A stretch of 64,000 nucleotides of DNA from Lojkania enalia (GCA_010094045.1 ML986600.1:215192-279191), one strand, 5' to 3'; positions 1-12,972 are shown, numbered from the stretch's first letter. Notes: generated from the sequence alone by a model not told the origin. Numbers and translations: made by a program.

Positions 1-434
1 GCGGAGATTTCAATGGTATCGGATCCAGATGCTATTTCCAAGGTGTAGGACTCGTCGACAGCGTGGGTGAGGGTGGCACGTGTGTTCTCTACATGTAGCT
101 TTACGCTAGTGAGGATTTCGGTAGCATTATATTGCCTTTTGAACCTCCTAGATGCCGTACCAGTTGGCGTCGGGAAGGGCTCAAACTGCCGCACAGGTGC
201 TTCCGTAGCGGCGGGGATCCATTTCAATTCGTGGACGGTGCTCATGGCGCGATCGAAACCGTCCTTGACAATTTGGTGGTCCGGGCCATCTAGTGCAAGC
301 TCTCCTACCGAGAAGGGCCCCGAGGTACCCCAAGAGATGTATGTCGGCTTTGGGAGAGGATTTGCTGCGACGGCTAAAGCTTGCTTTGCAAACAAAGCTA
401 CGGTTATGGCTAGGATAGCTGGGAGTGGACGCAT
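1..434 (-). CDS. Secreted beta-N-acetylhexosaminidase (GH20), N-terminal fragment
   Basis: The first 144 codons of a gene that runs off the left edge; the start is ATG at 434-432. Residues 1-22 form a hydrophobic signal peptide. The mature part has NPLPKPTYISWG near residues 25-36 and, further on, VDESYTLEIASGSD. This is the pattern of the N-terminal domain that precedes the TIM barrel in fungal exo-hexosaminidases of the NagA type. Such enzymes release terminal GlcNAc from chitin oligomers and glycoproteins outside the cell or in the wall. The catalytic Asp-Glu pair lies outside the window and cannot be checked. No intron is evident in the visible part. Family assignment rests on this N-terminal pattern only. 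Confidence 0.78.
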   Translation of the reverse strand, partial: MRPLPAILAITVALFAKQALAVAANPLPKPTYISWGTSGPFSVGELALDGPDHQIVKDGFDRAMSTVHELKWIPAATEAPVRQFEPFPTPTGTASRRFKRQYNATEILTSVKLHVENTRATLTHAVDESYTLEIASGSDTIEIS

Positions 435-1892
435 TTTGGGTCTCGATTAGAAGTATAAATGAGTGTGGGTGGTAATTCCAGAGAAAGAAATAAAGAGGGC
501 TCGAGAAGAAGGCCCAAAGCCAGCGCTGAAGGAGGCGTTATTTCAATGGGCCATGCCGTCACTTAAGCTGTGGCATAGACCCTCACCTGGATAATTGGGT
601 AACAGGCGGAGCAGGGATCATCAACGCCTTCTCAAGCCACACACCGGGATGAGATTAGGCCGCGGGCTATGGCATTGGCTAGCAACCCCGGGCGATTGCA
701 CGTCAGCCTTGCAACGTGCCCTCTCTGGTCCTTGGGAGGCTCTTGGACTGCAACCATCCGCCTGCCACTCGCCCGCCCGCAGCAGTGTGAGCTCCAGACC
801 GTGGCTTCAGATGCTACGCACCCCGCGTCCATACGGATGCCACAGTGCCGTCTGGACTACGCAACCCGCAGCTATGCCCGCAGCAGCCATCGTCTCCTAT
901 CTCGTCCTGCACGCGCAGTCGCGTTATGTAACCCAGCGAGGGATCAGGACGCGAAAAGCTGACGCTCACCTCCCAGATCGGGGCAAAAGGCCTGCATCCA
1001 TGAATCCCCGCCGTGGTCCGTCCAGCGGCGATCCATAATGATGGCGCTAAAACAAACGGCTGTCACCCAAGACAAATGTTTTACGGCACGTTACACCACT
1101 CGGAGTGACAGGCGGGCAGCTGATATCTACCGTACGCATTTATTGATGTACCTATCTTGCTGCCATCTAGGGTGCGCGCTGTCATATGTGACCTGTCACA
1201 TCGCCACAACAGGCGAATCCGCCATGTTATGTTGGCGTTGTTCGGTTACTATGTATATATACACACTATAAAGGAGAGAGACGACTCGGACAAGAAATGA
1301 GAGGAGGCGCAGGCGGATGCCCTAGACGGCCCGACGGATCCCATTCACTGGGGTCGGAGATTTCCCTGCGTGGCTTTGTTGGCGCGAGAATCATGGCGGG
1401 AATGAGATACGCCCGGAGAGCTTGACTCAGCTCCTTCCGGCTATCGCCACCATTATTATTTTCAACCGCCCTTCTTTAACGTGTCTAGGTAATTTTCACC
1501 CCTACCTATGGTCTAGAGGTAGTCCGCGAAATTGAAGGGTCTGATGGTCCATCCTTCAAATCATCGTCTTCTGGAACAGTTAGCGCAGCTTATGGTGCAG
1601 CAGGAAATAAGCATATCCAACCCCGAGCCATGCTCCCCTGTGCTGCGCCTCCTGCCCGTAGCGGTCGTGGTATGCATAATCAGGACCAGATTGTCGTCCG
1701 ATTCAGCACTATTTAATGATTAATTTGGTGCGATGATGGCGGTGTCTGTTTCATTCGCGTACATTGACCTATTTCCGCTGTCTCTCCCCAGGATGACGCA
1801 AGCTGATGGATAAGTGCGTTGAGAGAGTTCATGTTCTCGCTATTTGCATGGATGCTTTGGGCATTCTATTTACCATGTACGATCGTCTGTCC
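435..1892. other. Intergenic region, no supported gene
   Basis: Shared upstream side of the GH20 gene and downstream side of the GT8 gene. Roughly 600-1040 is GC-rich and open in more than one frame, but the longest frame starts at TTG and shows no recognisable domain. No tRNA or repeat was seen. Confidence 0.6.
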
Positions 1893-3138
1893 CTAGCCGG
1901 TAATAGAAGCAGACCCATCTTGAGGAGCGTCATCATGAGCCCCCTCTATCTCATTGAGAGGATCTTGCCCACCCCTAATCTTCCGCCACTCTGGTGCCGG
2001 AACGCTCAGCAACTTGCAAATATCCTTCCGCCTCTGTCTAAAGTCCTCGTACAAGCCCTTCCAAATCTGCCTCTCCTGGCATGTTCCATCCTGCGAGCCG
2101 CCACAATCAGGTTGTATCTCTGCCAGGCCTTCATAGGGCCACATGATCCAGGGCTTGGGAAGGGGCCAGTCGCTGAAGTGAATCAATTTTGCTTCGTTGT
2201 ACACCTTTTCGGCATCCCACTTTGCATCCAAACTCCCTAGATACTCGCTATGGTTGTGGCGCCTAAACTCGCCTGTAAGCAACGCGAACGGCCGATGCGG
2301 CAGTACCATAGCACTATCCGCAAATCGGTCATTTAGGAGCTCCATATCGAATTTGTTTGCCCGAACTAGTTCATCACTTGCGCCGTCCTTTATGATCTTT
2401 TTGAACTTTGCGAATTCATCAAGATCAGGTTTTATAACCATGAGCAGTGAGGTCAATGGCCGCGGCCTTGTATCGTACCAGTATGCACGCGGCATGGCTA
2501 TGGGTGTAGACGGGAGGAAGAACAGCTCATCGAGAGATTGCAAGAGGGTAATGTCAGAGTCGAGGGCAACGACTCGATCATAGTACGCGAGGGAGAAGGC
2601 CATGAACTTAGTGACCGACTTATCCCAAGTACCTGTCCACAAGGCTCGCTCATCTGCAGAACCCATAGTCTGTTACTGTGACGCAAGGGGAGGGGTTGGG
2701 AAGGGGTGCCGCACCCTGTGTTCGACCTTCAACTGACAGCAGTTGTATTGGCTGCAGTTTAACCTTGTATTTGTCCCTCGCAATCACCAGCAGCTGGCTA
2801 TCTCGATCTTTGGAGTCCCTGATCTCGGTGTCCCAATAGTCGGGATAGAACAGGACGCGGTCCGCTTTGCTGCCGAACTTGGCGAGCGCGTCAAAGATTA
2901 GGACGGCATGGCATAGGGTCGCACTGTCAGTGGCGTACAAGCTGTATGCGAAGCTCGACCAATTGATGTGTATGATGCCGTCATCTTCCGTTATACGTTT
3001 GCGATTCGATTGAACGATAAAGTAGAGGAGGAGAAGGCCAAGGGCGGTATAAATGCGGGAACGACGCGGCAATTTAAAGGAGGGGGACTCGCTCTCGCTC
3101 ACGTATCGTGGAAGCTCATCGGATCGTTTTCGACGCAT
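1893..3138 (-). CDS. GT8-family glycosyltransferase, type II membrane protein (GNT1-like)
   Basis: Two exons, complement(1893..2653, 2715..3138), give 394 aa. The 61-nt intron (GTGCGG...CTGCAG) restores the frame at RTQ|DERALW. Basic residues 1-27 precede one membrane anchor at about 30-43, the usual Golgi type II layout. The DxD metal/nucleotide-sugar motif is DSD at 173-175, in the context VVALDSDITLL. Family context suggests a Golgi transferase related to yeast glucose N-acetyltransferase 1, adding GlcNAc or a related sugar to N-glycan mannose. The donor and acceptor cannot be read from sequence. The start at 3138 is the first ATG ahead of the basic stretch. Confidence 0.85.
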
Positions 3139-3554
3139 GCTCTTGATGTACGGTTTGTCCTCGTCATATTTTGCGGAATTCTATTTTGTTCAGCGGAGTT
3201 GCGGCGGAACCCGCTCGGAGGTGACGAATCACTGGGTCACGTGGCGATACGAAGCGCGGCCCTGTCCGTGGAAGGAGCCACAGGTGCTATTGAAGAGATA
3301 GGACTGGATGGAAGCCACAACACAGGAACGATTCAGTAATTCATCAATGGATTATGCGGCAATTCAATGCATGATAAGATATTCGATTGCAGGACACAAG
3401 AGCCTGGATCCAATCTACTTTTAGGTATCGGCAAGCCCAAACGCCCAAGCATGTAGTAATTCAGCCGAGAGAGATATTGATCCTCATTGAGCTACGTGAA
3501 ATGTGCTATTCCATGAAAATACTATGAGATTCGTGCTGACTCCTTCGCAAACAT
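3139..3554. other. Intergenic spacer between GT8 and RPL12
   Basis: Upstream of the GT8 start and downstream of the RPL12 stop. Short open frames on the plus strand overlap it but have no family signature. Nothing else is visible. Confidence 0.6.
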
Positions 3555-4289
3555 TTACTCATCAGGGACTGGGAGTTTGTTAGCAGCATCAAACATTCTG
3601 CAGGGCTAGGCCACCTACTCTCAATCTCGCCCGACTCAATGTCATCCGAGACAGCTTTGGGGCTGCGGCCATCAACTTGGCAGCCGGTCGAGAAAGCAGT
3701 TCCAAGGATCTCCTTGACAGTTCCTTTGAGGTCCTTGGCCATAGACTTAAACCTCATAGTCCGGGCGATGCTGATGATTTCATCAAGAGGAATGCTCTTG
3801 GTGTGTTTGATGTTCTTCTCCTTCTTGCGGTCTCGTGGGGGCTCTTTGAGGGCCTTGATAACTAGTGAGGAAGCCGAGGGAACAACGGAGACAGCGGCTT
3901 GACGGTTCTGGATAGTCAACTTGACCGTGACGCGCTGGAGATGCTATTAGTGGCACTCGCAAGAAATATGGCATTGTGACATACGAGACCCTTCCAGTCA
4001 CCAGTGGCTTTAGCGATGTCCTCACCGACCTCTATGCGTCGTTAGCATTGACCATCCAATATTAAAATTACAGCGCATAACGTATCATCAACTGCGGGAT
4101 TCGGAAACATACTCTTCGGCGACAGACCAAGAGGACCAATCTTGGGAGCAAGGGCAGAGGAAGCACCGACTTCACCACCGGTGGCTCGGAGGTGGATGAC
4201 CTTCACCTCATTGGGATCGAATTTGGGAGCTGGGCGACATATTAGCCAGGCTGGTTCTGCAGCCGATCAGAAGGATGATACTCACGCAT
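3555..4289 (-). CDS. RPL12: 60S ribosomal protein uL11 (RPL12)
   Basis: Five exons, complement(3555..3568, 3619..3934, 3985..4031, 4113..4229, 4286..4289), give exactly 165 aa, the normal length. The first coding exon is only four bases (ATG C); splicing then gives [20 protein letters not shown]. Later blocks [29 protein letters not shown] and [12 protein letters not shown] are near-invariant in the family. The last exon supplies IPDE and the stop. The protein sits in the ribosomal stalk base, binds 28S rRNA and contacts elongation factors. Four introns in a short gene, one directly behind the start codon, are typical of fungal ribosomal-protein genes. Confidence 0.97.
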
Positions 4290-7200
4290 GGCTAGTGCGG
4301 GAGGTAGTCAATCTCTTCTAATCCCAAGGGTTTGTCGAAAGTGAGGTTGATGGGAATTGTCAAAAAGTTCGAGCACGAAATGCGGAGGGCATCGTGGGCG
4401 GGCGTCGAACCGAGCCTTGGCAAAATCTTTCCTATTTTGGAGTTGGCGCATTCACTAACATCTTGTCGGCTACTGTTCATAACACCGTCGGCTAGGCTGT
4501 TTATGGCGCAGAAATTCACCTTCACACATTATGTATGACATCTCAGCCTCCCTCGCTCACTACAGCTATTAGTGATCATACATGTGTTGTCAAAATACAT
4601 CCTACATTTATCGTCCCTTCAATCGCAAAACAGACGTGAAATCTAGCGTATCAATCTATATGGAGCAATATAATGAGCGAACTATGGATGAATTCTGGTA
4701 ACATTCTAGTGAGATATTATTTCTAACATGTATCTCCCATGCCACACACAGAATTCTCGATTGGTATACCTTCAAGGGGAGCTTATGTTGTTTTGATTGA
4801 CATAAAAGAATCTGCAAAGACTACATTATAGACTTCTAACTCCTCTGCCCGATTTAAATGTCTAACTCTTTAACACACAAAGCAAGTATGTCTTCATAAG
4901 GTTGCCCATGCTGCTAGTCGACCAGTCGCAACACCGGCAACACTAGCAGCCAAGAACCTACAACACTTCTCCAGACAACAGAACTCGATTGCAGTTCTCA
5001 GAACTGTAATATTGAAAACATAGACTCGGGTAAAATAGGCACGACGGATTCTATCCCCAAGACGGAACCTGATCCAGCACCCCAAATCCTTAGAGGGGTC
5101 TCAAAGAATGCGATGCCTAAAGAAAATTCTGGGTGTTTTTGCACCCAGAGAAATCGTGACAGGGAGTGTACTTCAAGGAGAGGCTGCCTTTCCCACCGGC
5201 AAGATCGAGACTTACCATTGCCACCTTCGGAGATTCATGATGGGTATCTTTTTCCTAAAGTCGGTTAGACATTTGAGCAAGAAGCGACAACGGCAGGAGA
5301 TTAGAGTACTTTGGTATCTAGTCCTGACATTAGTAGCTAGTCTGCTTAAAAAGAGGATTTGGTTATAAATTCTAGAGCTATAATATCCGCCTCTCTACTT
5401 GCTTCGCGCAAAAACGAGAAGTTGATTCAATAGGATCACTATACATTAGCGATCGTATAATTGTTTAAAAGCCCCTATTCTTCTAGTCATGTATCATGTG
5501 TATCGACTTGCCGTGAAAAAATTCGCAAGAATTTGTTAGCATACTGTCAGTCAACAATTGTCTTACTAGATATATTCTACGTACTTACAGCTCTACACTC
5601 GCCCATCAACCTCCAGCCATTGCCCCAGTCATTAACAAAGTACGGATAGGTTTCACAATTTTTATACAGAGAAAAATGCAAGGTCGCTATTCTCAAGTGC
5701 TAAAATATGCGCTTAAGTTATTGCTCTGCAACGGACTGGCACTAGGAACGGTCGCTAGAGGTAGAAAACCACACGTATTACACAGTACTTTATATTAGTA
5801 TTCTTCTAGTGAAGAAATATATGCAATGATAGAAGCAAAATAGATTCAACCCCTAGATAAAGCACATGATTCACTTAGAATGGAAGATACGTAGAGAAGA
5901 ATGATGAGAAGGTGGGATCTCACTTGTGTGATTTCTCAACTAGCGCAACTATTATTGAGATCGGTGCAGAAATGAGCAAACCATTGGAAGAAGGCCTCCT
6001 AATGTTTGTATTGTAAAAAGTACTGAGTTTACAAGATGATGCGCTGCGCTCGATAGACATTTCACAGATGCCAGCACTGAGCAATGACAAAATTCTGCGA
6101 ACCTACCCTCGGTAGTAGTCAGATAGTAATTTATTCCGTCCAACGACACATATTACTTCCCCGATTCGTTAGCGATAGATTATCCTCTTCGTCTTTCACT
6201 TTATATATTCTGTTAGTCATTCAAATAATAGCAAACGGCTGGTGGGATAGTTCCGAACGTATGGGCCCGCTTGTAGATAAAACTATCTCTTCATGTGCAC
6301 GAACGGTCGGACCTTTGGAACTACCAAATTTTGAATAACGTTTGACACTTAAGCGCAGTCAAACTACAACGCATTGTGTATTTCGGTAGGCTTCGTAGAT
6401 GGATGCTACAATGAGAAGGTGAAAAATCGGGGGATATTAACGAACGCGGCTAGGGAGGCCCGGATATTGCCCATTTTCGCTCGCTTATTGAAGCAGTGGA
6501 TTCCTTAGAGTTCGATGCAGTGCAATGCCATAATCAAAGTCCCAAATATGGGAGAAGCAATTATCTCAGGTTTTAATTCAAACATCACATACCGTATAGT
6601 GGCTATGGGTTTTCAATTGAATCCAGTAATTCGGAATAAATTACACAAGTCACATCTGCACGGAAACAGGACTATCTTACCAGATTGAAAACAGAATAAC
6701 GGAAAAGAAGAACATATTACATATTCCTCATAGAGCTACATTTGAGGATAAGGATAGGAGGTATTGCTTATTATTCATCCTCGTGTCCCTTCCTGAAGTA
6801 TTGTCAGCCAGGTACAGAAGGGACACATGCCAAGGTTGCCAACTTTTTTAGAATCTCTGTCAGAGGAACCTTCCCGGCGATACAGTTCCATGAATGGAAA
6901 TTATACTCTAATGGAACTAGTTCTGGCGTTGACTTCGCTTATTCAACCACGAGGTGTTTAAATTGTAAGTCCGTGGCATGTCCGCGGAAGTGTTCGTAGT
7001 GTATGTATATAGGAGCCTTCAAACTTCTTCGCATGTCGTCTGAGTGAGTGATGCTCACTTCGGTTCCCTCTTCGCTTAACCTACAGCCGTCATCCGCTTG
7101 GCTCCCGTTACCAGCAACAAGAACCTCTGGGGATCTTTTCATTGTGTTGCGTCATAGGGCACTTACAGGGCTCGTTGCTTCGCGATATAGAGCATTGAGT

Positions 7201-8443
7201 GCTTCAAATACGTAAGTAGAAGGAGCTGGAGACAGTTCGCCCTCAGCACTGAGCATGCATGCAATAATGGATCCACCAAGTGATTTCTAAACTCCAAAGC
7301 CAATGTTTGGCTGGATGTTTGATCCGAGCGAATCAATTTCCACAACTTTCTCAGGGAAAGCGGGGAGAGTCGGCGATGGGTGGGTCTGGGAGCCATCTGC
7401 ACATAGGGCCTTATACCGGTGTTCTGGTTAGTGTGTTGACCGACAATGACTGGATCCAAGAAACTCTGTTGGACCTGTAGGGGCACACCTTCGGGCATGT
7501 GACGGCTACACCCCACTCCTCTGGGACCCGTCTACATTGCTTGTAAATATAGTTTACATAGCCGCTAATTAGTCAACCACATTAACAAAACGCGCAATCA
7601 ATGAGCGCTTCCTCATAGGAACTTCTTTAACTTAAATAGAAATCTATTATTGTACGGGTTTACAATTAATGTACTATTACTCAGTAAAGGGTATCACTTT
7701 TGTTTAAAAAAAACCTGATTACTTATGTTTTTAAGGAGTCTTCGCATGCCCTTATTAATCTTACTAGCGCATTAACATTACGATAGATTTGAGTCTATAA
7801 GCAACCTAAACGGGTCCGGTAAACTGAAAATTTATAGAGCTTTTGCCTTCAATACATTTACATAAAGAAAAGCCAAACAAAGCAGCTATTTAACAAGAGG
7901 ATTTAACGGTACAGAAGTTACTTGGTGTGTGTCGGAATAACTACTATTAACTTTAATAGAACAAGTAGTTCTTAGCTTCGGATTTTTTATAATCTATTTA
8001 CATATGTTGCAAGTTGTGAAGGGCGAACGCTAATCTTGACGGACATAATCATTTGAGGAACTTCGATACGAAGTGGAATGTTTTGTAAGCACTAGATGTT
8101 TCCAACCGCCAGGAGGTTCTTCTTTCCAGAAGATTGTTTTGACACATCCTAGAGGCTGTCAGAGGGCAAAATCAATCCAATGCTGTACATTATCACCGCG
8201 ATGTACTAGAAAAATAATCTTCAGTTTGTTGAAATATTCTGATAAGCCATGGAATTACCAGGAGACACTGGAGCCTCTCGGGACAATGCCGCCGCTAAAC
8301 CTCGATGCGAGATACCTTTATTGGATTGGCGTAAACATGACGCAGTTGCAGTCAAAAACATTCAAACCGTTTTTTACTACCGAGCTTGCACCTGCTGGTT
8401 CGTATCGAATTACAAGTCCCACATCACATCTCGACATTGCGAA
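4290..8443. other. AT-rich gene-poor tract (4.15 kb)
   Basis: The first ~250 bases are the RPL12 promoter side. The rest is AT-rich with stops in all frames. Two weak coding-like stretches are visible: a plus-strand frame of about 100 codons near 4930-5260, and a minus-strand stretch near 7160-7520 interrupted by one stop. Neither has a recognised domain. Decayed genes or transposon remnants are possible, but no terminal repeats or transposase motif could be seen. Confidence 0.5.
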
Positions 8444-10274
8444 ATGGGAAATCTGCGATCCAGAAGCGGCTGGTAAGCCAAGAATTTCTTAATAATGTGT
8501 TGGTAAACCTTTAGCTGATATACTTGATGAAGTACTACTTGTCGAGCCCGCCGCGTCAAGTGTAAGCTGTACACAATGCTCGCAGCACCATGGCAATTTG
8601 CTGATGACAGTTCGGAGCAGGCGACGAATCTCAACCCGTCTGTGGGCAGTGCGCAAAGAAGAACCGGCCGTGTCAGTATGAGGCACCGCGGCTGTCCATC
8701 CGGCGGTATCGACCGAATGAGAGCTCGTTTAAAGCAGCAGGGGATGACGCTGATGGAGTGGAGGAAGACGAGGCCGGAGATCAGATCCGAACCCGTAGTT
8801 CTGTTTTCTCGCCGGATCGGAGAAACAGTAGCGCCGCAAGTGCAACACCATTGACAGCTGGGTCTTCAAGGCTTCATCCTCTACGAGCGTCTTCAGTCTC
8901 CTCCACACTGCAAGTTGCTCAATCTCAGGAGGCCTTTCTCCCCTCTGATTGGCTACAGTCTCCTCACCATGATCCTTTTTCCGAGATTGTACTCCAATTC
9001 TCTCGTCATGAGGCTGCACTCGTTCACCACTATACCCAGAATCTTGGTAGCTGGCTAGACGCATCAGATGCGTCGCGGCGCTTTACACTCCTCATTCCAG
9101 GGCTCGTGAGACATTCCCCTATTCTGTTCCATGCTATACTCGCCTTTGCTGCTCGACACCGAGGGGACACGCAGGTCTCAGAACAAGCTTACCAGGACTG
9201 TCTGCGCCTGGTCATTGAAAGGTTGAACCAAAGCAATATCGCGCATGATGACGCCCTTCTTTGCTCTATTGTGATTCTCCGGGTTGTGGAACAACTTAGT
9301 GGTATGTGACAGCCCCCACACGCTCGCTGCACCAGCTTCTAAGCGTCTACAGTGCCTGCCACAGGCTCAGATTTTGAGCAGCACCTGGCTGGATGCGCAG
9401 CAATTCTTCGTGCTTCCCAAGGGCAAGTAATTGACCCCTCTGCTCCAACGATACGGGATGCAGCTTTCTGGGTCCACGTGCGCCAATGTCTCTATACTGC
9501 CACTATAAACCAGCAACCGCCGAACCTCGATCTATTGCTCCAACTGGCTGATATAATTCCTTTGGATGACGCTGAACACCCATCTGTCGACGTGAGGAGT
9601 GAGACAGCCTGGGCTAATAGCATGACTTGGCTCTGCGCACGTGTGCAGCACTTCTGTTTTGGGGGAGGATCTAATGCAGAGCCCGCTTCACGAATGCGAC
9701 GATGGTTAGAATTGGGCGAGGAGCTAGATAGATGGAAGAGCTTATGCCCTTCTACATTTGATCCGATTTGGTCTGGACCAGCTACAGAAGAAAGCGTCTT
9801 TCCCGAAGCTTGGTTCACCGCTGAATGGCATGGTATGCAATCCCTAGCTAAAATGTGCTATCATCCGCTTACTTTATCCACTAGTTACATCCAACAGCTA
9901 TTATCATTTTTCACGCCTTCTTCTCATTCATTACAAACCAGAACCGAGGTTTGCATTGCGCAACGTAGACGATACTTTAAGTGAAACGGATGTAAGCGAA
10001 TACCTTGAGCGACTAATAGCCTCCTACTAAACAGACCCAGCTTCAGATCCTCGATCATGCCCGCGTAATCTGTGGCTCCTGCAAATGTGCCCCTTCTGTA
10101 GTGGCCAACCTGATTATACTTTGCCATACTGTCTTCATATGGGGTCCTCTTATGCTGGAAATAACCGAAAGGGAAGCTGTTATCGCCCTACTCAGTAATC
10201 TCGAAACAGACCATGTATGGCCAACGACCTGGATAATACATGCTTTAAAGAGGGAGTGGAGGGTGCTTATTTGA
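8444..10274 (+). CDS. Zn2Cys6 fungal transcription factor
   Basis: Six exons, join(8444..8472, 8533..8561, 8621..9301, 9371..9832, 9885..9991, 10035..10274), give 515 aa. The zinc cluster is C10-X2-C13-X6-C20-X6-C27-X2-C30-X6-C37 and is assembled from three exons, the middle one only 29 nt. The remainder resembles the fungal-specific transcription factor C-terminal region: LIPGLVRHSPILFHAILAFA, DFEQHLAGC, YYHFSRLLLIHY and ICGSC near the C-terminus. Such proteins are nuclear, usually dimeric, and bind CGG-containing sites; the target pathway is unknown. Intron 1 ends in AAG. The intron 3 acceptor could be 9364 instead of 9370, adding two residues. The start could lie upstream at 8249, but 8444 puts the finger at the usual N-terminal position. 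Confidence 0.86.
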
Positions 10275-11596
10275 TTTTGGTTTTTTAGAGATTATAGCGC
10301 CGCTGAAATACGTCCTTATTTATGTCCTCGGTAATACTAGCGTTGATACCAGTCTCCTGGATAAAGCCTGCTATATCTTCTGACTATCTCGAGGTATTTC
10401 TATGTTTTGATTTTGAAAGCAACATACGAGCATTCGATCAGGCAGTTTTGTTCTGATGCTCGTGGTTATGTTCGTTTACAGACAAAAGGTTGCAAGCACA
10501 ATAAGTTTTACTGTAGAAGTTCGAGTCAATCAGTTCACGCTGGAGACTACTTGACACGTTGAGTTTACCGAATCCAAATTTGTCGAAATATCTCAGAGCT
10601 CAAATATATCATTCGCAAAGATAACATTGCGCTGTGATTCTTTTAATATGCCGGCATCCAATCGTGCCAATTAGTAGAATGAGCGTTGGAGAAATACTCA
10701 AGTATATTCGGACGGTAGCTCTTCATCCACCACGAGAGCTCAATTGTGGGAACAGCATCTTAGCGTATGCAAAATCCTGCCAGCCTAAGGTTGCGAGTCT
10801 GACGTTGCTCGGTCGAACACCTTTGAAATTCATCCGCGATATTTTCCGGCATGCAGATGCTAGTGAATGACTGCATTCCAGGATCGTAAGGAGGTTGTCT
10901 ACTTGGTAGCCCCTACGACAACTTAAATGAGGATCAGTCATTTTATGGATGCATATTCGCAATGCCCTTTGACAGGTCTTATTCCAGCGTAGCGATAGCT
11001 CGTCGTGCTTCCATTTCTAGCCATTCGCGTCAAAATCTCTCCAGAGCCAGGCTCCAGCCTATGAGAGCATGCCAGACTTTAAATGAAGAGGAAGACGGGT
11101 CCCTTCAAAACCATTACAGACCGGACGGATCTAGTTGCATATATTGCTGATGACCAGATTCCTTTCAAAAGTCCTCGTAAGCACTTTAGTCGTCTCGTCA
11201 TGTAAGCCATTGTTTTATCAATTATATTTTCAGAGGATCCTTCTCGAATAGAATTCAGGCAAATTCTAAAAGAGTCCTGTACAGTAAATATAAATAGGCT
11301 TTCATAAACTTAAGGATGCGTTAGAAAGAGTCTTAGAGCGCCAAATTTTTACCATTGCGTGCACCAAGTTCGACACGTGCGGTCAGTGAGAGTGAGTGGT
11401 GGGAAAAGAAACCGGCAAGCTTGAGTCGACTTATAAAACACAAGCCATTATTTTCTACGTTTCTGTTCCGAACACTGTCGATTGATGTCTAGCTACACAT
11501 CTATAGTCCCCTCACTTTCCCTATAGAGACTGTCAGCCGGAGATATCACCTATATAAGCCTTTATGCTTTAGCAGCAAGAAGGTCGGCCTTTTTGT
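10275..11596. other. Intergenic region between the regulator and the BNR protein
   Basis: Convergent 3' flanks of two genes. Several frames of 60-80 codons exist, for example near 10634-10870, but none carries a domain or good splice context. No repeats were noticed. Confidence 0.55.
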
Positions 11597-12972
11597 TTAT
11601 GACAGAGACAGCTCGAAATCCCAAACTTGCACTTTTCTCGTCCCATATGGTCCTCCTTGCCTCACAAATACGCTGAGCACCCCACTCGTAGCCAACCGTT
11701 CGTAGTCCACCAATGGCTCCCCCGCCATGTTCGTAATAGTAGCTAGACTCTTCCAGTCCTGAAAGTTTCCGCCTGCGGTTGACGCCCAAATTGTCACCTG
11801 CTCTTTCGGGGCCTCGGGCAAGATTGCAATCAGATTGTCGCCTGCAGCAGCCACTTTGCCACGATATTGAAGGTAAGGAGGCGTTGAAATAGCCACATTG
11901 ATTGGGTTCTTCGAGAATTTTCCATCGGACGTCCGCAAATAATGGTACCATTTTGCTGTGCCAGAACTCCTGTCACGCATCAGTGCGTGAAAGCGGCCTT
12001 TGCTGTCAGCACATTGTGCTTCCTGATTCATAATTTCGCTCCTTTGCGGAATGGTATAAACTTTGATCCCGCTGGTCGAAGGCGTAATCGGTTTAGAGAC
12101 AGTTGCTCCGGATGAAGCTTTCCAAGTCTTACCATCATCTTCACTATATGCGAAATAGAAATCGTGATTTGTGCTTGCATCAGGAGTTTCTCTTACTGTC
12201 CAACTCACGTACAATTTTCCATTTTGCGAAGTGATTCCATTGATATACGCATTGTTGTCTTGACCCTGTAGATATTTTCCCACAGCACTCCATTGCCCGG
12301 TAGAGGTGGAATAGCGATGGATATACGAGTCACCCGCCCCCGACTGCCCGATCCTAAATTCCATGATCAGATCTCCGTTTGCCAGACGTTCAAAGCGCGG
12401 ATATGTTAGCGGCGTCCATGGGCCAGTAGAGCCTGGAAGTGAGTGTGTAACAAAACCCCCAAAGGTGGACTGTGTCCAAGATGTAGGAATTGTTTTTGCG
12501 ATGCCAGAAGTGGAGACGCGGTAGTTGAGGGGAACGTCCTGATTTTTCGTCAGTATGTTCAGGATTCACCAAAAGCGACGAGGGACTTGGGCTGGCCCAC
12601 ATGGTGGTCGAAGCTAAGATGAATTTTTCCATCTCCACTAATTCCCATACTGATCGTGTTATGTTCGTCTAGTGTCGTCTGCATGTAGTCTGTGAATGCG
12701 AACGTCTGCCATTCTCCCAGCGTTGGGGTGACTCTCCTCCTTCCCAAGTTCACATAATGTCTACCGTAGCCAGTTGCGGTTGCATAGTATGCAACGTATT
12801 GGTAATCCCCAAACGTCGTGAGTGCATGCTGTTGGAATGCCAGCGCATTGAGGTGAACGGATCCTTCAGGATCATTGGAAATATTGTAGGAACGGGTTGA
12901 AGTTACTGATACTGCCTGAGAAAATCCGGATAATAGATTTAGAACAACAGAGATCCTCGAAAAGAACCTCAT
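11597..12972 (-). CDS. Secreted BNR_4-type beta-propeller protein, possible polysaccharide-active enzyme
   Basis: Two exons, complement(11597..12538, 12601..12972), give 437 aa. Residues 1-20 are a signal peptide ending near SQAVS. The core has HNTISMGISGDGKIHLSFDH, then PLNYRVS directly after the junction, and later blocks DFYFAYSEDDGKTW and EAQCADSKGRFHALMRD. This order fits the BNR_4 repeat family (PF15892), seven-bladed propellers found in several secreted carbohydrate lyases and many uncharacterised fungal proteins. The 62-nt intron has a GTGGGC donor and a CTGAC branch. Substrate and activity cannot be inferred; it may also be a non-catalytic binding protein. Confidence 0.78.

Noticed and set aside
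595..1038. 147-codon frame in GC-rich sequence
   Set aside because: Begins with TTG, overlaps open frames in other registers and has no domain or splice context.
4290..8443. Intact transposon in the AT-rich tract
   Set aside because: No transposase or reverse transcriptase motif and no terminal repeats could be found by eye.
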